IMG/VR virus record: IMGVR_UViG_3300008108_000105 | Span: 1 to 44,304 of that record | From: a virus | Strand: one strand, 5' to 3' | DNA length: 44,304 bases | In this document: positions 37,115 to 44,304 of the stretch, piece after piece | How positions within the stretch are numbered: position 1 is the first letter of the stretch | How the letters are laid out: each line of letters starts with the position of its first letter | The notes under the pieces: generated by a model | The model's database searches: none | The model's input: the letters and a program-made list of their open reading frames with translations, nothing else | Told to the model about the DNA's origin: nothing | Program-made: the position numbers and the translations under genes

Positions 37115-37531
37115 ATGTTAACAAATATACCTCGTCCACTATTTGAGATTTTGGGAGATACAAATACCAAAAATAAATTGTCTTTGACAATTACAAATGT
37201 CTCACCAAGTATTACTGATGAAGATATACGAAGAAAAGTGAAGTCTCGTTATTTTGCGAAATATACATCGCAAAGATATGGTACCGTGTTTGAAATAACT
37301 GGTGGTATGTATTCCAATATACTTAATAACCCATTATTTAGAAAAACTAAAATAGATTGGATAATATGCGGTAAACTTGAAGATACCATCTTGACATTAC
37401 CAAGTGGTGATAATATATTAATCAAGGGAGTGATTAGCCAAAACAAGGCACTACTTGGACTAGCAGAAGAAGAACTTCCAGGTATTACTAATCATTTACG
37501 AAACTATATGGAATTCTATTCGGGGGAATAA
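37115..37531 (+). CDS. Small hypothetical protein at the end of the baseplate block (138 aa)
   Basis: Mixed alpha/beta protein (SLTITNVSPSITDEDIRRKVKSRYFAKYTSQRYGTVFEITGG...ILTLPSGDNILIKGVI) without a motif I recognise. It starts three bases after the muralytic gene and its stop overlaps the next start (TAATG). It could be a late baseplate/tail protein or a regulator, as it lies at the junction to replication genes. Confidence 0.55.
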   Translation: MLTNIPRPLFEILGDTNTKNKLSLTITNVSPSITDEDIRRKVKSRYFAKYTSQRYGTVFEITGGMYSNILNNPLFRKTKIDWIICGKLEDTILTLPSGDNILIKGVISQNKALLGLAEEELPGITNHLRNYMEFYSGE

Positions 37532-38853
37532 TGGTTGTACAATCGGTTCTGGACTTACAAAAACTACAGAAGCGAATAGATACCGAGGTGTCGTATATGG
37601 CACCTATCCTCGTTGACCAGCACTCGCATCCTGCGGTCAATCAAGTGTCCTCTTTACATATTGCGTTTAACGACGGGGAATACTTCTGCGTTCCCTTTAA
37701 TCATCCCGATGGTATCCCTCTATCGGTCGAACTTAAAGACGCATTTAAGATTGTTACCCTATACAAACGAGAAATCCTTCATGCGTTCCCAAGTGTTCCA
37801 CACGAACGGGTGCATGATGTTGCGACTATTCTCCACTTATCCAGTAATAGTATTCCAGAAATTCGTGAATACTATACTCCGAATATCCAACGAACATTAC
37901 AGCAGTTTCAGTTTAAGAACCTGCATCTCAGTATCCCGTTGACGATGTGGATGGAATATGGACACAACCTACTTCGTTTCATCCACGAATCATACAAGAA
38001 GCATACAACACCAGATGGGTATGAGTTTGTCAATAATACAATCATTCCAACGTTGACCACGATTGAGAAGTCGGGGCTATGTATTGACCAGAATATCTTG
38101 ACAGAACACTTTGGGTCAGACATAAAAAAATATATAACTAATAATACAATATATTCAGAATATAATCCATATACTGCTACAGGTCGTCCAAGCAACAAGT
38201 ATGGTGGTATCAATTTTGCTGCACTAAATAAATCGGATGGAACTCGTGGAGCATTTACCAGTAGATATGGGGACGATGGACTTCTCATCCAGTTTGACTA
38301 CGAAGCGTTCCACTTACGTCTGGTTGGGGCACAAATGGGATATGACCTTCCAAATAGTTCTGTCCATACCTTTCTCGCTCAGCAGTATTATGGTAAAGAG
38401 GAGGTCAATCCTGAGGAATATGAGGCGTCAAAAGCAAGAACATTTGCATTGATGTATGGAATGACCGAAGAGTTCGGTAATGTTGATTTCTTCCATAAGG
38501 TTAGAAAGTATAGTGAACTGATATGGGAAATCTATAGAAGCTCTGGATATGTAAAGACCAAAACGGGTAAGAAACTGGTGGTCGAAGAACCATCGCAGAA
38601 TAAAGTGTTTAACTATTCTGTACAATGGTTGGAAACAGAATCAGCACTCACTAATGTCGCAAAGGTGTGTGAGTTATTAAAGGGACGATTGACGAAACCT
38701 ATTCTCTACACTTATGACGCATTACTCTTAGATTTACACAGGTCGGAAGCAGCAATGCTCCCAGCAATCAAGAGTTTGTTAGAGGGAGAAATGTATCCAA
38801 CTAGAATGTATAAGGGTAAAAATTACAATGAACTTTTGAAGGTAGAAATATAA
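37531..38853 (+). CDS. Divergent family A DNA polymerase-like protein (440 aa)
   Basis: Polymerase core motifs are present but altered: PYTATGRPSNKYGGINFAAL (213-232) ahead of the core; motif A FDYEAFHLR (255-263), where Pol I has DYSQIELR, so Asp256 is kept but the Glu is His; motif B SKARTFALMYG (300-310) with the conserved Lys, Phe and YG; NYSVQW (361-366); and motif C TYDALLLDL (394-402) with Asp396 kept and the following Glu replaced by Ala. The first ~160 residues resemble a degenerate 3'-5' exonuclease (VDQHSH replacing D-x-E). It is much shorter than typical Pol I. T4 itself uses a family B enzyme. Ribosome site GGGGGA overlaps the previous gene's end. Whether it is the replicative enzyme is open. 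Confidence 0.8.
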   Translation: MVVQSVLDLQKLQKRIDTEVSYMAPILVDQHSHPAVNQVSSLHIAFNDGEYFCVPFNHPDGIPLSVELKDAFKIVTLYKREILHAFPSVPHERVHDVATILHLSSNSIPEIREYYTPNIQRTLQQFQFKNLHLSIPLTMWMEYGHNLLRFIHESYKKHTTPDGYEFVNNTIIPTLTTIEKSGLCIDQNILTEHFGSDIKKYITNNTIYSEYNPYTATGRPSNKYGGINFAALNKSDGTRGAFTSRYGDDGLLIQFDYEAFHLRLVGAQMGYDLPNSSVHTFLAQQYYGKEEVNPEEYEASKARTFALMYGMTEEFGNVDFFHKVRKYSELIWEIYRSSGYVKTKTGKKLVVEEPSQNKVFNYSVQWLETESALTNVAKVCELLKGRLTKPILYTYDALLLDLHRSEAAMLPAIKSLLEGEMYPTRMYKGKNYNELLKVEI

Positions 38854-38856
38854 GGT

Positions 38857-38907
38857 TTGACCTTACATAATAATATTTATTAGGAGTAAAAAAGCAGGAA
38901 GTTTTAC
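38857..38907 (+). promoter_or_regulatory. Regulatory leader with TATTTATT element and hairpin
   Basis: The 72-base gap holds TTGACC (38857-38862) without a well-spaced -10 box. TATTTATT (38874-38881) matches the late-type core. A hairpin GTAAAA (38886-38891) / TTTTAC (38902-38907) has a loop containing AGGAAG, a possible ribosome site. A five-codon frame ATG-AGT-TTA-TTA-TTA-TGA starts at 38912 and its stop overlaps the next start (ATGA). Confidence 0.35.
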
Positions 38908-38925
38908 CCTAATGAGTTTATTATT

Positions 38926-39333
38926 ATGAAACCAGAAACACAGTTACTTTGTACTTTCTGTGCAAAAAAGGATATTGAATCCACCATAGAACAAATCAAG
39001 AAAATCTACACACTCGCATTTAATTCGGTTTATGTGTTGGATAATGTGAATGATGAGAATCAAGCAATCTTGACGTATAATATCGATTTATCGAAACCAG
39101 TTCTTGGTGAAGCACCAGAATCTACAATTTCAGTACATAGAAAGAAGCAAACAAACACTATCTACACAATCAATGCTATTAATAAGTTGATTGAAGAAAA
39201 GAATGGTGGTGTATTAGATAAGACCTATAAGATTGATTGGACTGAATTACAAAATACTGTTTTAGTCACCGCATACGGTCGCCTTAAAAAAGTAAATACT
39301 AAAATATCAAATATTATTAATATTCAAAACTAA
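38926..39333 (+). CDS. Hypothetical protein upstream of gp32 (135 aa)
   Basis: Small alpha/beta protein: LLCTFCAKKDIESTIEQI...YVLDNVNDENQAILTYNID, then STISVHRKKQTNTIYTINAINKLIEEKN and a final YKIDWTELQNTVLVTAYGRLKKVNTKI. Such short proteins with a HRKKxTNTxYTINALN-like segment occur near replication genes of environmental T4-like phages. The ATG lies far (24 bases) from the nearest good ribosome site AGGAAG and may be reached through the overlapping five-codon leader frame. No function is known to me; DNA metabolism or regulation by context. Confidence 0.6.
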   Translation: MKPETQLLCTFCAKKDIESTIEQIKKIYTLAFNSVYVLDNVNDENQAILTYNIDLSKPVLGEAPESTISVHRKKQTNTIYTINAINKLIEEKNGGVLDKTYKIDWTELQNTVLVTAYGRLKKVNTKISNIINIQN

Positions 39334-39336
39334 GGC

Positions 39337-39365
39337 TTGACAAACACAACTGACCTCATTATCAT
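39337..39365 (+). promoter_or_regulatory. Sigma70-type promoter for gp32
   Basis: TTGACA at 39337-39342, exactly 17 bases, TATCAT at 39360-39365. It sits directly after the preceding stop (AAGGCTTGACA, compare AGGGCTTGACA before the radical SAM gene). A leader of about 45 bases follows, with two AAACACT repeats and AAGGAG before the gp32 start. Confidence 0.8.
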
Positions 39366-39417
39366 ACGTGGTGAGGTGTATTAAACACTCAACTCTAAAC
39401 ACTAAGGAGAAAATTGT

Positions 39418-40236
39418 ATGGCACTAGATTTTAATGCCCTAAAGGCAAAGCTCAACACATTCACAAAGCAAAGTGACCGAAGTGAGTCGCTTTGGAAGCC
39501 CACCGAAGGTAAGACAACCATCCGTATTGTCCCGTGGGCAAAGAACCGCGAGAACCCTTTCATTGAACTCTATTTCCACTATATCGGAAATAAGACTTAC
39601 ATCTCGCCTCTTTCATTTGGTCGCCGCGACCCTATCGCGGAATTCGCAGACAAGTTAGTTGAAGATGCACGCCGTGAAGGTCGTGAAGCGGAGAAGGCTG
39701 CCTGGAAGCAGGCTAACGCTTTCCGTCCGAAGCTTCGTACCTATGTTCCTATCATCGTTCGTGGTGAAGAGGACAAGGGTGTTCGTTTCTTCTCATTCGG
39801 TAAGACGGTCTATCAGGACCTCCTTTCCTACATCGCTGATCCTGACTACGGTGATATTACTGATCCGAAGGTTGGTCGTGATGTTGTGGTCGAATATATC
39901 CCACAAGAGAAGTCCGACACGAACTTTGCCAAGACCTCAGTAAAGGTTAAGCCGAATCAGACCCCTGTGGTCGGTGATGTTGATGTTGCTAAGAAGCTTC
40001 TCTCGGAACAGCCCGATATCTTTGCACTCTACAAGGAACCTTCCTATGAAGAGTTGATGGTTGTTCTCCAGAAGTATCTTGACCCAGATGGTTCGACTCC
40101 CACCCCCGCTCCTGCAAAGGGTAATTCTGAGGTCAAGAGTGTGACCGCCGAAGTCCTTGACGTTAAGACGGAGATTTCTGAGTCGGCACAAGTCAAGAAC
40201 GCTCTTGATGAGTTCGATAAGCTATTCGACAATTAA
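39418..40236 (+). CDS. 32: Single-stranded DNA-binding protein, gp32-like (272 aa)
   Basis: Coats ssDNA at the fork and organises recombination and repair. The N-terminus ALDFNALKAKLNTFTKQSD resembles the cooperativity region of gp32-type proteins of environmental T4-like phages. The core (LWKPTEGKTTIRIVPWAKNRENPFIELYFHYIGNKTYISP, then VRFFSFGKTVYQDLLSYI) is the OB-fold part. The C-terminus ends in an acidic tail (ALDEFDKLFDN) used to contact partner proteins. The zinc-binding Cys/His set of T4 gp32 is not seen. Strong AAGGAG ribosome site. Codon use shifts to AAG, CGT, CTT and TTC compared with the fibre genes, consistent with very high expression. It precedes UvsX as a recombination pair. 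Confidence 0.88.
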   Translation: MALDFNALKAKLNTFTKQSDRSESLWKPTEGKTTIRIVPWAKNRENPFIELYFHYIGNKTYISPLSFGRRDPIAEFADKLVEDARREGREAEKAAWKQANAFRPKLRTYVPIIVRGEEDKGVRFFSFGKTVYQDLLSYIADPDYGDITDPKVGRDVVVEYIPQEKSDTNFAKTSVKVKPNQTPVVGDVDVAKKLLSEQPDIFALYKEPSYEELMVVLQKYLDPDGSTPTPAPAKGNSEVKSVTAEVLDVKTEISESAQVKNALDEFDKLFDN

Positions 40237-40249
40237 TCGGTAATCAACT

Positions 40250-41416
40250 ATGGCTACCGAAAAGAAAACTAAGAAACCAATTCCTGCGGCAGACCGTGAC
40301 GAGTTGGCACAAGTCATCGCAGACTCACTTAACAAATTAAACAAAGACTCTGACCAGATTGCATATTTCCTTGATGGTAAGGAAGATACTCCAACGGATT
40401 TCACCGATTTTATTTCGACTGGTGCAACAATGTTGGATATCGCAATCAGTAATCGTCCCCACGGTGGTATCGCTGTGGGCCGTATCACTGAACTTACTGG
40501 ATTGGAAGGTTCTGGTAAATCGTTGGTCGGTGCACAACTTATCGCTAATACACAGAAACGTGGTGGTGTGGCAGTATTGATTGATACTGAAACCGCAGTT
40601 AATCCAGAGTTCTTTAAGGCTGTAGGTATTGATATGAACAAGTTAGTATATGTTCATCTTTCTACGGTTGAAGATATCTTCGATGCAATCACCAATATCA
40701 TTGAAAAGGTCAGAGCTGGCAAGGACAAAGATAAGTTGGTCACGATTATCGTTGACTCCGTTGCCGCAGCTTCTACTAAGAAGGAAATGGAAGCCGACTT
40801 CGGTAAGGACGGATACGCTACTGACAAGGCAATCATTATCAGTAAGGCAATGCGAAAGATTACCGGCCTCCTCGGTCGTGAACGTATCGCATTAGTATTC
40901 ACCAACCAACTCCGTCAGAAGATGAACGCTCCTGCGTTCTCTGACCCGTGGACTACCTCCGGTGGTAAGGCTATCGCATTCCACGCATCAACTCGTATTC
41001 GTTTGTCCTTAATTGGTAAAATCCAAGATGGAAACAAGAATGTTGTTGGTGTGAATGTCAAGGCGGTTGTGGTTAAGAATCGTCTTGGTCCTCCACATCG
41101 TGTGGCAGAATTCGACATCTACTTTGACCGTGGTATTGATGATTATGGTAGTTGGTTGGATGTCTTGAAGGAAAACAACTTGGTTAAGCAATCTGGTGCA
41201 TGGTATACTATGATTGATGAAACTACTGGTGAAGAAGTTAAGTTCCAATCAAAGGACTTCCCGAAGTTCTTAGACTCGAACATCACCCGTAAGGAAGAAA
41301 TCTATAGTAAGATTTGTGATACACTCATTATGAAGTATCGTAGTGAGTATAATCCAGACGCTATGACACTTGATACTGGTGAAGAAGATAGTAAACAACT
41401 TTTACTGGACGAATAA
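40250..41416 (+). CDS. uvsX: UvsX/RecA-like recombinase (388 aa)
   Basis: Strand-exchange ATPase that loads on gp32-coated ssDNA. The Walker A motif is GLEGSGKS (84-91), the catalytic segment VLIDTETAVNPEF (109-121) and Walker B LVTIIVDSVAA (163-172, Asp169). A VFTNQLRQKM region follows, then loop-2-like ..PWTTSGGKAIAFHAS. Length matches T4 UvsX (391 aa). The C-terminus is acidic (DTGEEDSKQLLLDE). It lies 13 bases after gp32 and shares its optimised codon use, so both are probably driven by the promoter at 39337. Confidence 0.95.
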   Translation: MATEKKTKKPIPAADRDELAQVIADSLNKLNKDSDQIAYFLDGKEDTPTDFTDFISTGATMLDIAISNRPHGGIAVGRITELTGLEGSGKSLVGAQLIANTQKRGGVAVLIDTETAVNPEFFKAVGIDMNKLVYVHLSTVEDIFDAITNIIEKVRAGKDKDKLVTIIVDSVAAASTKKEMEADFGKDGYATDKAIIISKAMRKITGLLGRERIALVFTNQLRQKMNAPAFSDPWTTSGGKAIAFHASTRIRLSLIGKIQDGNKNVVGVNVKAVVVKNRLGPPHRVAEFDIYFDRGIDDYGSWLDVLKENNLVKQSGAWYTMIDETTGEEVKFQSKDFPKFLDSNITRKEEIYSKICDTLIMKYRSEYNPDAMTLDTGEEDSKQLLLDE

Positions 41417-41417
41417 T

Positions 41418-41744
41418 ATGTTAGAAGAATTCATTGAGGTTGCATTAGAAGCATTTACTAATGCAAACGGAAATGTTGATAAGTTTGAACTACAACTTCG
41501 TAGAAAATTGATGGTATATAACACTACTGTCGCAACACAGCAATCTGTTGTGAATACTACAATTCCTCCAATTCCACTAAATCAAGTTGAAAAAGCTATA
41601 ACTAACATAAGTGAAAATGATCCTATTTTTGCCGAACTTGAAAACATAGATGTTAATACTATGACTGATGAAGATGTATTAGCATTGGCTCGTCGTATGG
41701 GAATAATGGAAAACGTAGCTGAGCAATCAGAAGAAAATGAGTGA
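41418..41744 (+). CDS. Small acidic hypothetical protein (108 aa)
   Basis: The start is the ATG in the TAATATG junction after uvsX; the frame is open further upstream but that would overlap uvsX. It has an N-terminal helix (LEEFIEVALEAFTNANGNVDKFELQLRRKLMVYN), a Thr/Pro linker and an acidic C-terminus (EDVLALARRMGIMENVAEQSEENE). It overlaps the nuclease gene by 8 bases. Position between uvsX and the 5' nuclease suggests a small replication or recombination accessory protein; no family recognised. Confidence 0.6.
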   Translation: MLEEFIEVALEAFTNANGNVDKFELQLRRKLMVYNTTVATQQSVVNTTIPPIPLNQVEKAITNISENDPIFAELENIDVNTMTDEDVLALARRMGIMENVAEQSEENE

Positions 41745-42807
41745 TTTACAGAAAGTTTTTGAATCAATGAAGTTTGATGTCAGTAAGGAGGACACGAAGT
41801 ATAATAGTCGTGTCCTCTTTATTGACGCACTCAATACGTTCTTACGTAGTTATGCAGCAATTCCAACACTTGATGATAATGGTAATCATATTGGTGGTAT
41901 GTCTGGATTTCTGAAAAGTGTTGGGTCTGTTGTTCGTGATTTCAAACCTTCTCGTGTTGTGATTGTATTTGACGGAAAGGGTGGGTCACAGCGTAGACGT
42001 AAAATCTATTCAGACTATAAATCAAATCGTAAGCCGCCGACTCGGTTAAATCGTCAGTACGATATGACAACCGAAGAGCAAGAAACAGAAAATATGAAGT
42101 ATCAGTTGGTGACACTTATTGAGATGTTAGAGTGTCTCCCTGTTACGATTTTCACAATGGATAATATTGAAGCAGACGATGTGATTGCATATGCATCGGA
42201 ACTGATCACCGCACAAGGTGGAGAATCTATCATCTATTCTACAGATAAAGATTTCTTGCAAATGGTGACGGAAACTACAAAGGTCTACAATCCCGTCAAG
42301 AAGAAAACATTTGATGTGCAGACGATTATAGAAACCTATGGGGTGCATCCTGATAACTTTGTATATTATCGGGCACTACTTGGTGATAAGAGTGATAATA
42401 TTGATGGTATCCGTGGGGCTGGTGAAAAGACGGTATTAAAGTTATTTCCAGAACTTGTAGATAATACAAATACAGTTGACTATAATTTCATCGAACAAAA
42501 GTATACAGATGTAAAGAAGAAACCGAAATTAATTGAGAATATTTTAAGTAATAAAGATATAGTAGAAAGAAATATGCAACTCATGCAGTTACGAGATGTT
42601 AATATTTCAACAGATGCAAAAATGAAAATAGTTCATAAATTAGACATTGTTAAGACGGATTTACGCAAGATGGACTTGACAAAGTTGATGATTCGTAGTA
42701 AAGTTATATCTAACTTTCCGACTTACGATATGTGGCTTGCGTCCACATTTGTTCCACTAACGAGGTTCTCTAATGGTTCCGATAGTATCAGCACCACAAA
42801 ATTATGA
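41737..42807 (+). CDS. rnh: FEN/XPG-type 5' nuclease, T4 RNase H-like (356 aa)
   Basis: Removes RNA primers and 5' flaps. Acidic metal ligands are visible in order: LFIDALNTF (Asp30), VIVFDGKGGSQRRRKIYSDYKSNR (Asp79 and the basic arch region), DNIEADDVIAY (Glu145, Asp147, Asp148), STDKDFLQM (Asp170, Asp172) and GDKSDNIDGIRGAGEKTV (Asp217, Asp220), the last being the helix-hairpin-helix DNA-binding motif. The length is slightly above T4 Rnh (305 aa). The gene starts within the previous gene and its last 35 bases overlap the helicase gene. Together with the family A-like protein upstream it supplies the two activities that cellular Pol I joins in one chain. Confidence 0.93.
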   Translation: MSDLQKVFESMKFDVSKEDTKYNSRVLFIDALNTFLRSYAAIPTLDDNGNHIGGMSGFLKSVGSVVRDFKPSRVVIVFDGKGGSQRRRKIYSDYKSNRKPPTRLNRQYDMTTEEQETENMKYQLVTLIEMLECLPVTIFTMDNIEADDVIAYASELITAQGGESIIYSTDKDFLQMVTETTKVYNPVKKKTFDVQTIIETYGVHPDNFVYYRALLGDKSDNIDGIRGAGEKTVLKLFPELVDNTNTVDYNFIEQKYTDVKKKPKLIENILSNKDIVERNMQLMQLRDVNISTDAKMKIVHKLDIVKTDLRKMDLTKLMIRSKVISNFPTYDMWLASTFVPLTRFSNGSDSISTTKL

Positions 42808-44179
42808 TACGAATGTAGATAATCTATCGAAGTATGGTATTGAGTTTCAAACAAAAGTATTATCGTCGATAATCTCTGCACCAGATTTTTTGGAGCAGTC
42901 GTTTGATGTTATCAATCCATACTTCTTTGATAGTGATTCTGGTAGATGGATTGCGAAGAAAGCTCTATCCTTTTATAACGAATATCGCACACTACCAACA
43001 CTTGAATATTTCAAGATTGAATTATCACAAGAAACCGACGATTCACTTCGTGCGGGAACTATTGAATTGCTTCGTAAGGTGGTCACGAAGGTCACCGATA
43101 CGGATGCAGAATATGTTCGTGATAAGTTTCTTGACTTTGCTCGTAATCAGTCATTAAAGTCGGCAATCATTAAATCGGTTGATTTACTACAGAGTGGTGA
43201 TTACGATAAGATTAAGACGGTTGTTGACCACGCACTTCGTAGTGGACAACCAAAGGAAATCGGTCTAAACTGGTCGGAAGATGTCGAGGCACGATTGGCT
43301 CGTATTTCTCGTGATACGGTTCCGACTGGTTGGGATGTAATTGATGCAATTACTGGTGGTGGATTGGGTGGTGGTGAACTTGGTGTCATCGCAGCTCCGT
43401 CTGGTATCGGTAAGAGTTGGGCATTGTCTACGATTGGTGCAAACGCACTACGTAAGGGAAAGCGAGTGGTACATTACACTCTTGAACTTAACGAAAACTA
43501 TGTTGGTATTCGGTATGATACTATCTTTACTGGTATTGAACCTGGAAAGATTCCTGATAATGTTGATGCCGTTAAAGATGTGGTGTCAAAGATTACTGGA
43601 CAACTAATTATTAAATACTATCCTGCCAGAAGTGCAACGTGTAATTCACTTATGGCACACGTACAACAGTTGACAGCATTGGGATACAAGCCCGATTTGA
43701 TGTTGGTTGACTACGCAGACTTATTAAGAGCAGCAGAACGAGTAGATGCCCGTTATCAAGAATTGGGTGCCATATACGAGGAGCTTCGTGGTATCGCTGG
43801 TGAACTCAACATTCCGTGTTGGACAGCATCGCAAACACAACGTAGTTCTATTCAAGATGACGTTATTCAGGCAGACAAGATTTCAGAATCATATAATAAG
43901 ATTATGACTGCTGATTTAGTTATCTCATTAAGCCGTAAGTTAGAAGATAAGGTCAATAAGACAGGACGTGCCCATATTATTAAGAATAGATTTGGTGCCG
44001 ATGGTCAAACATTCCCTGTCGTAATGGACACAAGTATCGGTCAGATACAGATTTACGATGAGAAATCATCAAAAGGTATTTTGTTGAAGAAACAGATGGA
44101 AAATCAGGTGGCAGATGAAAAGAATACACTCAGAAAAAAGTTGGCAGAGATGAGTGGATTAGAAAGTCTTGATGATTAA
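42773..44179 (+). CDS. 41: Replicative DNA helicase, gp41/DnaB-like (468 aa)
   Basis: Hexameric 5'-3' fork helicase. The N-terminal ~165 residues are helical (FQTKVLSSIISAPDFLEQSFDVINPYFF), as in the DnaB N-domain. The RecA-like motor begins at TGWDVIDAITGGGLGGGELGVIAAPSGIGKS, with Walker A at 208-215. Walker B is PDLMLVDYADLL, followed by a WTASQTQRSS sensor segment and a C-terminal KNRFGADGQTFPV element. Length agrees with T4 gp41 (475 aa). The start at 42773 is supported by GAGG seven bases upstream and overlaps rnh by 35 bases. No primase gene lies within the window. Confidence 0.94.
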   Translation: MVPIVSAPQNYDTNVDNLSKYGIEFQTKVLSSIISAPDFLEQSFDVINPYFFDSDSGRWIAKKALSFYNEYRTLPTLEYFKIELSQETDDSLRAGTIELLRKVVTKVTDTDAEYVRDKFLDFARNQSLKSAIIKSVDLLQSGDYDKIKTVVDHALRSGQPKEIGLNWSEDVEARLARISRDTVPTGWDVIDAITGGGLGGGELGVIAAPSGIGKSWALSTIGANALRKGKRVVHYTLELNENYVGIRYDTIFTGIEPGKIPDNVDAVKDVVSKITGQLIIKYYPARSATCNSLMAHVQQLTALGYKPDLMLVDYADLLRAAERVDARYQELGAIYEELRGIAGELNIPCWTASQTQRSSIQDDVIQADKISESYNKIMTADLVISLSRKLEDKVNKTGRAHIIKNRFGADGQTFPVVMDTSIGQIQIYDEKSSKGILLKKQMENQVADEKNTLRKKLAEMSGLESLDD

Positions 44180-44210
44180 CTAACACATAATTTTTCCTAA
44201 ACAAACACCC

Positions 44211-44218
44211 TATTTATT
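44211..44218 (+). promoter_or_regulatory. TATTTATT element before the last gene
   Basis: The 83-base gap after the helicase gene contains TATTTATT, matching the copy at 38874, and then TGGAG (44251-44255) as ribosome site of the next gene. No convincing terminator is seen after the helicase stop codon; a T5 tract at 44191-44195 has no stem. Confidence 0.3.
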
Positions 44219-44262
44219 TTACCACAACCCATAACATTCAGAGTAGAGATTGGAGTATTCAA

Positions 44263-44304
44263 ATGCAGATTGAAGCAAAGATTTTAAGTGATATTACCGT
44301 ATTT
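44263..44304 (+). CDS. Start of the next gene, possibly ribonucleotide reductase (partial, 14 aa visible)
   Basis: The ATG at 44263 has TGGAG seven bases upstream and opens MQIEAKILSDITVF to the window end. ILSDITV(F/Y) followed by a KYAKY segment is how I recall some adenosylcobalamin-dependent (class II) ribonucleotide reductases of environmental phages beginning. Nucleotide metabolism genes commonly follow gp41 in such genomes. Fourteen residues cannot settle the family. Confidence 0.45.
   Translation, partial: MQIEAKILSDITVF

Noticed and set aside
38857-38880. Sigma70-type promoter beginning TTGACC.
   Set aside because: No acceptable -10 hexamer at 16-18 base spacing; the TATTTATT is only about 11 bases away.

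Overview
The window is an AT-rich, densely packed stretch of a tailed-phage genome. Every convincing gene lies on the + strand, and no intergenic gap exceeds about 160 bases. The gene set is that of a T4-like myovirus of the environmental (cyanophage / pelagic or freshwater bacterium phage) kind: a gp26-like baseplate protein, a tape measure, baseplate genes, a gp32-like single-strand binding protein, UvsX, a FEN-type RNase H / 5' nuclease, a gp41-like DnaB helicase, and giant tail fibres built from SSAQ / TASFA repeats. The host cannot be named from the sequence.

Layout. (1) 1-75: end of an upstream gene, then a strong terminator. (2) 221-15849: adhesion module with a small attachment-type protein, three giant repeat-built fibre proteins (1918, 1502 and 1118 aa), a duplicated-domain structural protein and a Cys-cluster protein. 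(3) 15895-22030: six low-complexity proteins. Three start with an FFP motif and carry collagen-like Gly-X-Y tracts (one continues into the repeat described next). Four carry a His/Phe-anchored repeat, [HF]-x-[ND]. (4) 22096-25333: a cassette with a canonical radical SAM/SPASM enzyme, a small protein sharing a HADHxD motif with that enzyme's C-terminus, and a fusion of a DUF483-like domain with a SAM methyltransferase. A 76-aa protein and a SNF2/SMARCAL1-like helicase follow. (5) 27475-37531: tail and baseplate assembly, including the tape measure and a muralytic hub-like protein. (6) 37531-44304: replication and recombination, with a divergent family A polymerase-like protein, gp32, UvsX, Rnh, gp41 and the start of a further gene that may be a ribonucleotide reductase.

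Most notable: in the four [HF]-x-[ND] proteins I parsed 154 anchor-to-anchor spacings by hand. All are odd (60 of 5, 58 of 7, 34 of 9, 2 of 11 residues) and none is even. Every Phe anchor is followed at +2 by Asn, never Asp. This parity rule suggests a beta-structured fibre in which insertions come only in two-residue steps. Immediately downstream is the radical SAM/SPASM cassette, whose enzyme and small partner both carry H-x-D motifs. The arrangement recalls the His-Xaa-Ser (HxsA/B/C/D) system and suggests, as a hypothesis, a phage-encoded maturation system for fibre or peptide substrates.

Regulation: structural blocks are preceded by a recurrent A(T/C)TTATA element (an exact 18-mer occurs twice). 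The radical SAM cassette and gp32 instead have near-consensus sigma70-type promoters with 17-base spacing. This suggests that the cassette and the replication genes are transcribed by unmodified host polymerase, and the fibres by a phage-modified late polymerase.
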